A DNA stretch of 7,209 bases from an uncultured Neisseria sp. (GTDB taxonomy: Bacteria; Pseudomonadota; Gammaproteobacteria; Burkholderiales; Neisseriaceae). Positions 1 through 4,753 of this stretch are shown here, piece after piece. The translations under genes were made by a program, and so were the position numbers. The stretch's first letter is position 1. Each line of letters opens with the position of its first letter. The stretch lies in NCBI GenBank assembly GCA_937919795.1, contig CALFOA010000039.1, forward strand, positions 1 to 7,209. Direction: 5' to 3'. The notes beneath the pieces are model-generated. The model had not been told where the DNA came from, searched no databases, and saw nothing but the letters and a program-made list of their open reading frames with translations.

Positions 1-10
1 CTTCCGATCT
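1..10 (+). other. Probable residual Illumina adapter
   Basis: The first ten bases, CTTCCGATCT, are identical to the 3' end of the common Illumina adapter (GCTCTTCCGATCT). They sit exactly at the left edge. This suggests that the window starts at a contig end with an incompletely trimmed read. A chance match at this exact position is unlikely but possible. Confidence 0.6.
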
Positions 11-90
11 GGGAAATTCTGTTTCCCGCCTCGTTCTTTTGCTTGCTGTATATAGTTGCTGAACTTAAAAATGGCCACTTTCGTCTGTAA
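1..90 (+). CDS. Possible C-terminal fragment of an unidentified membrane-type protein (5' cut off)
   Basis: Frame 1 of the plus strand is open from the first base to a TAA at 88-90. It reads as a hydrophobic stretch, with a segment like FPASFFCLLYIVAEL, followed by a short polar tail ending KNGHFRL. That would fit a last membrane helix and cytoplasmic tail. The other two plus frames look less protein-like. The gene would converge on copA, and the hairpin at 135-172 lies between the two stops, which suits a shared terminator. About 30 codons are too few to name a family, and the first 10 bases may be sequencing adapter, so only the codons from about position 13 can be trusted. It may be chance. 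Confidence 0.3.
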   Translation, partial: LPIWEILFPASFFCLLYIVAELKNGHFRL

Positions 91-134
91 AGCCTGAGTA
101 TGGTGAGATTAAATAAGTAGTTTGGTGCACAATA

Positions 135-172
135 AGAATGCCTGTCTGAAAGAATTTTCAGACAGGCATTCT
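135..172. terminator. DUS inverted-repeat hairpin, probable bidirectional terminator
   Basis: This is a perfect 17-bp stem (135-151 pairing with 156-172) with a four-base loop GAAT. Each arm contains a complete DUS (TGCCTGTCTGAA at 139-150 on plus, 157-168 on minus). The hairpin begins 7 bases past the copA stop codon. Closely spaced inverted DUS pairs are known in Neisseria as transcription terminators. The T-tract that should follow the stem is weak on both sides (minus strand reads TTATTGTG), so termination strength is uncertain. The symmetric stem could also serve a convergent gene from the left. Confidence 0.8.
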
Positions 173-178
173 AAACAT

Positions 179-2389
179 TTAATCAATCTTCACCCGTTTC
201 AAACGCAAAGCATTGCTTAATACTGAAATTGAACTTAAGGCCATCGCCGCGCCGGCAATCACCGGGCTTAAAAAACCGAGTGCCGCCAGCGGAATGCCCA
301 ACACATTGTAGAAAAAAGCGAAAAACAGGTTTTGTTTGATGTTTTTCAAAGTGGCACGCGAAATCAGCAGCGCATCGACCATTTGGTTTACCGAATGCTG
401 CATCAGCGTGGCCGAGGCGGTGTGTTCGGCCACGTCGGCGCCGTCTTTCATGGCAAAGCTGACGTTGGCGGCGGCGAGCGCGGGGGCGTCGTTGATGCCG
501 TCGCCCACCATTGCCACGGTTTGGCCGCTGTCTTTCAATTGTTGCACGGCGGCGGCTTTGTCGCGCGGGCTCATGTTGCCGAGCGCGTGGCTGATGCCGA
601 GCTGATCGGCAATGTATTCCACCGTGCCCTGATGGTCGCCGCTCATGATGTGCACCGCAATGCCATGCGCTTTCAAGCGGCTGATGGCGGCTTGGCTGTC
701 GGCTTTCAAACGGTCGGCCAGCGCAAATGCGCCGACGGCTTGGCCGTTTACCGCCACCGCCACGATGCTGGCGATTTGCCACACCGGATCGGTTTGTTCG
801 GGCAGGATTAAGCCGCAATAAGCCGGTTTGCCGACTTTCACTTCGCCGATGCCGTCGATTTCCGCGTGGATACCGGCGCCGGCTTCGGTTTGGGCGTTGT
901 GCGTTTCGGGCAGGGCGATGCCGCGCGCCAAGGCCGTCTGAACAATCGCGCGCGCCAGCGGGTGAGCGGCGTTTTGTTCGACTGCGGCAGCGAGGCGGTA
1001 GAGTTCGTTTTCATCAACCGTTTGCCCTCTCCCCAACCCTCCCCCACGGGGGGAGGGAATTTCTAATGCCGTTTCAGACAGGCATAACACCGCCGCCACT
1101 TCGGGCTTGCCTTCGGTGAGCGTGCCGGTTTTATCCAGTACCACCGCGTTGACCCGCGCGGCTTCTTCCATCGCGGCGGCGTCTTTAAACCAAATGCCGT
1201 GTTTCACCGCCCGCCCCATGCCCACCATAATGGCGGCGGGGGTGGCCAGGCCAAGTGCACAAGGGCAGGCAATCACCAATACCGCCACGGCGTTCATCAG
1301 CGCGGGAATCCAGTCGTCTTTCAGCAGCCAAGTAAGAATAAAAGTGAGCACGGCGATGGCAACCACGGTAGGCACAAACACGGCGGCGGCTTGGTCGGCC
1401 ACCCGCGCAATCGGCGCTTTGCTGCCCTGCGCTTCGGAAAGTGCAGCCATCATGTCGCCGAGCAGGGTGTGGCTGCCGAGCTGTTCGGCACGGTACACAA
1501 TGCTGCCGTCGGTCATCAACGCGCCCGCCAATACCTTGCTGTGTTCGGTTTTGGCTTCCGGCTGGGATTCGCCGGTGAGATGGCTTTCGTCCGCCCAACC
1601 GCTGCCGCGCACCACCACGCCGTCGGCGGCAATGCGCTCGCCGTGATTGGCGCGAATCAAGTCGCCGATTTGTACCTGATCGAGCGGCACGCTCTGCCAT
1701 TGGCCGCCGCGTTCCACATTCACTTGGCGGGGCGTGAGTTTCAGCAGCAGGCCGAGGCTGTTGAGGCTGGACTTTTTGGCGCGGTGTTCCAGAAATTTTC
1801 CCAAGCTCACAAAGCCCACCACCATCACGCCCGCTTCAAAATACACATGCGCCATGCCGTCGTGCCCCATGCCGCGGTGGTGGAACATCATAAACACCGA
1901 ATACAGATAAATCGCCAGCGTGCCGATGGTCACCAGCACATCCATATTCGCCAGCCCGCCTTTAATGCTCGCCCACGCGCTTTTGTAAAACGGAACCGCC
2001 AACCACAGCTGCACCACGCTCGCCAGCACCAACTGCCACACGGCGGGCATCATCCAATCGTGGCGGCCGATCAGCATCCCCGCCATACCGATTAAAAACG
2101 GCACGTTGATGGCGAGCAACAACCACAAACGCCAGCCGATATGGCTGTCGCTTTCGGCCGGCGGCATGTCGTCTGTTTTCACTGCCGCCTGAAAACCGGT
2201 TTTTTCGATGATACCGATTAAATCGGACACACTGCTGCGGCTGTCATCAAACACTACCTGCGCTTCTTCGCTGGCAAAATTCACGCCTGCCTCGCTGATA
2301 AAGTCTTTTTTATTCAGAACTTTTTCAATGCGGCTGGCACAGGCTTGGCAAGTCATGCCGTCGATTTGGAAACGGACTTTTTGCTGCAT
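179..2389 (-). CDS. copA: Cu+-exporting P1B-type ATPase CopA
   Basis: This inner-membrane pump couples ATP hydrolysis to export of cuprous ions from the cytoplasm. The 736 residues show one N-terminal heavy-metal-associated domain with GMTCQAC (11-17), four predicted helices before the actuator domain with TGES (272-275), and the CPC metal site (375-377). They also show the phosphorylated Asp in DKTGT (419-423), the HP motif (476-477), GDGIND (629-634), and the last helices with FFYN (692-695) and MALSS (716-720). CPC, YN and MxxSS together are the Cu+ signature. A His/Met-rich loop (about 169-181) precedes a helix. From memory it closely matches meningococcal CopA over most of its length. 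The exception is about 16 extra residues around 437-457, encoded by a DUS and a palindromic repeat. The start is supported by AAGG (2397-2400) 7 bases upstream. No CueR-type operator is visible directly upstream. Confidence 0.96.
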   Translation of the reverse strand: MQQKVRFQIDGMTCQACASRIEKVLNKKDFISEAGVNFASEEAQVVFDDSRSSVSDLIGIIEKTGFQAAVKTDDMPPAESDSHIGWRLWLLLAINVPFLIGMAGMLIGRHDWMMPAVWQLVLASVVQLWLAVPFYKSAWASIKGGLANMDVLVTIGTLAIYLYSVFMMFHHRGMGHDGMAHVYFEAGVMVVGFVSLGKFLEHRAKKSSLNSLGLLLKLTPRQVNVERGGQWQSVPLDQVQIGDLIRANHGERIAADGVVVRGSGWADESHLTGESQPEAKTEHSKVLAGALMTDGSIVYRAEQLGSHTLLGDMMAALSEAQGSKAPIARVADQAAAVFVPTVVAIAVLTFILTWLLKDDWIPALMNAVAVLVIACPCALGLATPAAIMVGMGRAVKHGIWFKDAAAMEEAARVNAVVLDKTGTLTEGKPEVAAVLCLSETALEIPSPRGGGLGRGQTVDENELYRLAAAVEQNAAHPLARAIVQTALARGIALPETHNAQTEAGAGIHAEIDGIGEVKVGKPAYCGLILPEQTDPVWQIASIVAVAVNGQAVGAFALADRLKADSQAAISRLKAHGIAVHIMSGDHQGTVEYIADQLGISHALGNMSPRDKAAAVQQLKDSGQTVAMVGDGINDAPALAAANVSFAMKDGADVAEHTASATLMQHSVNQMVDALLISRATLKNIKQNLFFAFFYNVLGIPLAALGFLSPVIAGAAMALSSISVLSNALRLKRVKID
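931..942 (+). repeat. DNA uptake sequence, AG-DUS dialect, inside copA
   Basis: This is an exact AGGCCGTCTGAA. It lies within copA, read on the antisense strand, and its complement encodes residues around V483-A486 shortly after the HP motif. DUS are the 10-12 bp motifs bound by the pilin ComP during Neisseriaceae transformation. The dialect differs from most copies in this window. Confidence 0.85.
1037..1057. repeat. GC-rich palindrome inserted in frame in copA
   Basis: A 9-bp inverted repeat (CCCTCCCCC at 1037-1045 against 1049-1057) has a three-base loop. It lies in a longer C-rich/G-rich stretch at about 1025-1057. Read in the copA frame it encodes PSPRGGG (445-451) within the low-complexity peptide PSPRGGGLGRGQT. 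Translated repeats of this type occur in many proteobacteria where intergenic palindromes have run into genes. Here it interrupts the nucleotide-binding region without breaking the reading frame. Confidence 0.75.
1073..1084 (-). repeat. DNA uptake sequence, TGCCTGTCTGAA, inside copA
   Basis: This is an exact TGCCTGTCTGAA in the coding direction of copA. It is read in frame as Cys-Leu-Ser-Glu (436-439) and abuts the palindrome-encoded peptide. It is the same dialect as the copies in the terminators, unlike the AG-DUS about 130 bp away in the same gene. Confidence 0.85.
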
Positions 2390-2412
2390 GGGGAAACCTT
2401 AAGGGGGAATAA

Positions 2413-2424
2413 AGGCCGTCTGAA
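2413..2424 (+). repeat. DNA uptake sequence, AG-DUS dialect, upstream of copA
   Basis: This is an exact AGGCCGTCTGAA in the gap between the DUF6157-type gene and copA, just before the palindromic element at 2430-2500. It has no inverted partner, so it is not by itself a terminator. Confidence 0.85.
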
Positions 2425-2429
2425 AAACG

Positions 2430-2500
2430 GTAGGTCGGATTCTTGAATCCGACAGGGGCGGGGTTTCGGCGGGGGTGTCGGATGCGAGTATCCGACCTAC
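2430..2500. repeat. Double-hairpin palindromic repeat element upstream of copA
   Basis: The ends are a perfect 11-bp inverted repeat, GTAGGTCGGAT (2430-2440) and ATCCGACCTAC (2490-2500). Each end also forms its own hairpin: 2434-2442 with 2445-2453 (9 bp, loop TT), and 2477-2485 with 2488-2496 (9 bp including one G-T pair). A G-rich spacer of 23 bases separates them. The layout resembles REP/BIME-like or small non-autonomous elements. No transposase is present. On the minus strand the element is followed by CGTTTTTC, so it could terminate transcripts from the DUF6157-type gene. I see no promoter in the rest of the 134-bp gap between that gene and copA. Confidence 0.75.
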
Positions 2501-2523
2501 AAAATTAGCGACGGTTGATTCAT

Positions 2524-2934
2524 TTATTTGCTGGATTTCATGGCTTTTACTTTTTTGATATTCGTATCGGCTAAAAATTGCCCGTATTCTTCGGTTTCCA
2601 TTCCACAGAGGGCAACTTTCCCTTCGCTATTGCTGTGAATGCCGAATCCATACGTTTTGGTAAGCGGAGAAGCACGAAAACAAGGTTGCCCTTTTGAGAA
2701 AAAATCTTCTCTGGCTTTGGGGTAATCTGCTTCGGTTAAGCCGTTTCTTTCGGCAAATACCTGAAAGAAAATATCGTCGGAAGTATATTGATAAGGATTT
2801 TCCGCAATCAGTTCGTACTGCATTTCTGCCACTGTTTTTTTGCTTTTTGCGGGTGGTTTTGTGCCGCATTCTGCTTTGGTATCTTCGGCTACTTGGATGA
2901 AAGTATCAAAGTAGTTGGTTGAATGTAGTTTCAT
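2524..2934 (-). CDS. DUF6157-type protein of unknown function
   Basis: This is a soluble 136-residue protein with no signal peptide or membrane segment. I recognise the pattern MKLHSTNYFDTFI at the N-terminus, then NPYQYTSDDIFFQVFAERN (47-65), FFSKGQPCFRASPLTKTYGFGIH (78-100) and VALCGMETEEY (107-117). From memory these fit the small conserved family DUF6157, whose biochemical role I do not know. Cysteines occur at 23, 85 and 110, but they form no clear metal motif. GGAAAG lies 6 bases before the ATG and supports this start. The gene is AT-rich (22 G/C of 60 at 2761-2820), unlike copA and glnD. It lies 90 bases after the ydeI-like stop, with one DUS between, and may be co-transcribed with it. 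Confidence 0.8.
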   Translation of the reverse strand: MKLHSTNYFDTFIQVAEDTKAECGTKPPAKSKKTVAEMQYELIAENPYQYTSDDIFFQVFAERNGLTEADYPKAREDFFSKGQPCFRASPLTKTYGFGIHSNSEGKVALCGMETEEYGQFLADTNIKKVKAMKSSK

Positions 2935-2996
2935 CTTTGTCTTTCCAAGTTTCGGTTCGGGTAATGTTTGTCTAGCATCTACAAGACTTCATTATT

Positions 2997-3008
2997 TTCA
3001 GACAGGCA
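2997..3008 (-). repeat. DNA uptake sequence, TGCCTGTCTGAA, intergenic
   Basis: This exact DUS sits 16 bases after the stop of the YdeI-like gene, in the 90-base gap before the DUF6157-type gene. It has no inverted partner, so a terminator hairpin is not formed here. The rest of the gap shows no convincing promoter. Confidence 0.85.
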
Positions 3009-3024
3009 TTGATTGGTTGATTAT

Positions 3025-3681
3025 TTATGCTTGCTTATCATTCAGCCCGATTCCGTTCAAAATATACTCTTTGTATTTTTCAATTCGGCTGATTCTTGTT
3101 TGGGATTGTTTGGCTTGTGAAAAATAAATAATATAGCCTCGTTGCCGCCCCGGTGTTAGGCTGTAAAAGGTTTTTTTAAAAGCTGGGTTTTGTTCAAATG
3201 CTTGCAGCAATTCGGTGGGGATCGGTTCAGGGTTTTTCTTAAATTCTACTTTTTTGCCGCTTTCTTCGATGGCTATCGCCTCAAGAATGTACGATTTCAA
3301 AACATCTTCCATTTTTTCAATATCGTCTTTATTCGTAAATTTGATAATCCGATCAGATTGTAAATTTCCTTGTTGTTGCAGAATTTTTTGTTTGTCGGCC
3401 AGTAAAACGCCTTTAAAAAATCCGATGTTTGCAGATTCTTTTAAGGCATTAACGGTTACTATATTTTTCCCTTTGTGGGTGTAAACAGGCACGCCCCATT
3501 TGATTTCTTCCGCCAATCCTGTTTCCAAAACAATCTGCCTGAGTATTTTTAATTCTTCAACCCAGTTATGAACTTTACATTGAGGTGTTCCGCCGTATTT
3601 GCAACGCATACAGCCGTTAATCAGATATTGATCAACTTGCGGATTGGTTTGTTTATTTTCCATCTTAATTCGCGCCTTCAT
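3025..3681 (-). CDS. YdeI/OmdA-type protein with DUF1801 domain
   Basis: This is a cytoplasmic-looking protein of 218 residues. The middle part (EIKWGVPVYTHKGKNIV at 59-75, then GFFKGVLL at 87-94) fits the DUF1801 fold. The end (LTPGRQRGYIIYFSQAKQSQ at 175-194, then TRISRIEKYKEYILNG) is the hallmark C-terminus of the B. subtilis YdeI/OmpD-associated family. Members have been linked to bacteriocin or antimicrobial protection, but the molecular activity is not established. An N-terminal C-x2-C-x7-C-x2-H motif (Cys24, Cys27, Cys35, His38) could bind a metal; that is inference. The start is ambiguous: ATG at 3681 has no clear ribosome site, while ATG at 3663 (residue 7) has AAGG 11 bases upstream. 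The base composition is AT-rich (17 G/C of 60 at 3301-3360). Confidence 0.85.
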   Translation of the reverse strand: MKARIKMENKQTNPQVDQYLINGCMRCKYGGTPQCKVHNWVEELKILRQIVLETGLAEEIKWGVPVYTHKGKNIVTVNALKESANIGFFKGVLLADKQKILQQQGNLQSDRIIKFTNKDDIEKMEDVLKSYILEAIAIEESGKKVEFKKNPEPIPTELLQAFEQNPAFKKTFYSLTPGRQRGYIIYFSQAKQSQTRISRIEKYKEYILNGIGLNDKQA

Positions 3682-3722
3682 TGCTTGATTGCTTTTTTAT
3701 TTTGTCTGCAACAATACAGTGT

Positions 3723-3734
3723 TTCAGACAGGCC
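3723..3734 (-). repeat. Degenerate DNA uptake sequence
   Basis: On the minus strand this reads GGCCTGTCTGAA, one mismatch (first base) from the dominant DUS. It lies 4 bases after the stop of the YczE-like gene and on the edge of the AT-rich two-gene segment. Confidence 0.6.
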
Positions 3735-3738
3735 TATC

Positions 3739-4383
3739 CTATTGCGGATAACGCCTGGCCAACCAATGCAAACTGCTTTGTACTACCCAGCCGACGCCGA
3801 AGGCAAACAGCAGTGTACCTAGTCCCAGTACGCCGCCGAGCAGCCAGCCGATCAGGCAGACCGAGCCTTCCAGCAGCGTGCGCACTAAGCCGACCCGCCA
3901 GCCGCTGATGCGGCATAAACCCACCATCAAACCGTCGCGCGGGCCGGCGCCCAGATAGCAGGTGAGGTAAAAAGATGAGGCGAGGCCGATGGTGACAATA
4001 CCGCCGAGGCACAGCGCGATTCGCCAGATTAAATCGGTCGGCGGCGTCACTACCCGCACAAACAGCCCCAATACGGCGGCAATGATGACCATGTTCAACA
4101 CCGTACCGATGCCCGGCCGCTGGCGTAAGGGCAACCATAAGGCCAATACCGCGGCGCTAACCAGAAAAGTCACCATGCCGATGCCTAGGCCGGTTTGTTG
4201 GGCAATGCCTTGCGCCAGCACTGTCCACGGGGTTGAGCCGAGTTGGGCAGTCACCAGCATGCCGTCGCCGATGCCAAATAAAGCCAGCGAGCAGCACAGC
4301 ACGATTAATGATTTCGGTTGCAAAGACCACGGGTTAGATGCAGACCACGGTGTTACCGGCAGAATGCGTTTATTGGCGTTCAT
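3739..4383 (-). CDS. YczE/YitT-type integral membrane protein
   Basis: This is a 214-residue inner-membrane protein with about five or six hydrophobic segments (roughly 25-48, 65-86, 93-113, 118-145, 163-184 and 186-205). Family-like motifs are PLRQRPGIGT (85-94), LGAGPRDGLM (144-153) and GWLLGGVLGLGT (179-190). From memory these fit the YczE branch of the YitT-like proteins. The molecular function of that branch is not settled; B. subtilis YczE affects bacillaene/surfactin-type metabolism. Its ATG overlaps the copZ stop in ATGA (4380-4383), so it is translationally coupled to copZ and should respond to the same copper-type promoter. A role in metal handling is suggested by this context only. 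The base composition is GC-rich like copZ. Confidence 0.85.
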   Translation of the reverse strand: MNANKRILPVTPWSASNPWSLQPKSLIVLCCSLALFGIGDGMLVTAQLGSTPWTVLAQGIAQQTGLGIGMVTFLVSAAVLALWLPLRQRPGIGTVLNMVIIAAVLGLFVRVVTPPTDLIWRIALCLGGIVTIGLASSFYLTCYLGAGPRDGLMVGLCRISGWRVGLVRTLLEGSVCLIGWLLGGVLGLGTLLFAFGVGWVVQSSLHWLARRYPQ

Positions 4384-4595
4384 TCTACGGAAGTTGCATC
4401 AAAACCGGCATCTTCAACCGCTTCGATTAAGGCAGCGGCTTGGATTTTATCGGCATCGTATGTGATGGTGGCGTTGGCGTTTTCTAGGCTTACTTCGGCT
4501 TTGGCTACGCCGTCTAAAGCTTCTAAAACTTTGGTGACGCTTTTGACGCAGCCGCCACAAGTCATGCCGCTGATGTTGAGGGTGAGGGTTTGCAT
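4380..4595 (-). CDS. copZ: Copper chaperone CopZ (heavy-metal-associated domain protein)
   Basis: This 71-residue single-domain protein has a beta-alpha-beta-beta-alpha-beta metallochaperone pattern. The metal site is GMTCGGC (10-16), with Cys13 and Cys16 as Cu+ ligands. It ends with the typical EAVEDAGFDA (59-68). It would bind Cu+ in the cytoplasm and deliver it to CopA, whose N-terminal domain has the matching GMTCQAC. AGGAGA (4601-4606) lies 5 bases before the ATG, a strong ribosome site. A MerR-type promoter stands just upstream. It heads an operon with the overlapping YczE-like gene. A periplasmic MerP-type role is unlikely because there is no signal peptide. Confidence 0.93.
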   Translation of the reverse strand: MQTLTLNISGMTCGGCVKSVTKVLEALDGVAKAEVSLENANATITYDADKIQAAALIEAVEDAGFDATSVE

Positions 4596-4629
4596 GATGT
4601 TCTCCTGATGGGAAATGATTTGAGAGATA

Positions 4630-4659
4630 AGGATAAGCCTTAACCTAGGTAAAGGTCAA
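4630..4659 (-). promoter_or_regulatory. MerR-family (CueR-like) promoter and operator for copZ
   Basis: On the minus strand, TTGACC (-35, 4654-4659) and TATCCT (-10, 4630-4635) are 18 bases apart, or 19 if the -10 is taken one base further on. Between them lies an 18-bp dyad at 4638-4655, CCTTTACCTAGGTTAAGG, symmetrical except for one base pair. Operators of MerR-family activators lie in over-long spacers, and CCTT...AAGG half-sites are typical of CueR/copper-type members. The predicted regulator would be CueR responding to Cu+. Its gene is not in this window, and a ZntR-like regulator cannot be excluded from sequence alone. Confidence 0.8.
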
Positions 4660-4674
4660 GCGGTAAATGGATAG

Positions 4675-4749
4675 AATGCCTGTCTGAAAACGAGTGTAGC
4701 GAGTTTCTGCGAAGCTAAAAAGAGTGCAACACGCTTTCAGACAGGCATT
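4675..4749. terminator. DUS-paired stem-loop between glnD and copZ, probable terminator
   Basis: Perfect 15-bp arms (4675-4689 and 4735-4749), each containing an exact DUS (4677-4688 plus, 4736-4747 minus), flank 45 bases. The stem can continue with a two-base bulge (CG..TGT with ACACG), and the interior can form a small hairpin around TTCTGCGAA. It starts 4 bases past the glnD stop and ends 15 bases before the copZ -35. That placement suits a terminator insulating the copper promoter. The loop is much longer than in the copA terminator, and no good T-tract follows. Confidence 0.65.
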
Positions 4750-4753
4750 ATTC

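Noticed and set aside
1199..2095. Long plus-strand open frame (298 codons) rich in His, antisense to copA
   Set aside because: It lies entirely within copA, whose every catalytic motif is present. Its His/Ala/Arg-rich composition is the usual product of reading a GC-rich gene backwards, and there is no recognisable domain.
2182..2193. Near-match to a DUS (CTGCCGCCTGAA) inside copA
   Set aside because: It departs from the DUS core GCCGTCTGAA within the essential part and is explained by ordinary coding sequence.
2397..2404. CCTTAAGG palindrome next to the copA start, as a possible CueR site
   Set aside because: Half-sites are adjacent instead of separated by about 10 bases, it overlaps the ribosome site, and no -35/-10 pair with long spacing surrounds it.
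3704..3729. Imperfect hairpin (GTCTG/CAGAC plus AACA/TGTT) between the YczE-like and YdeI-like genes
   Set aside because: Considered as a terminator, but on the transcribed minus strand it is followed by an A-tract, not a T-tract, and the stem is short with a mismatch.
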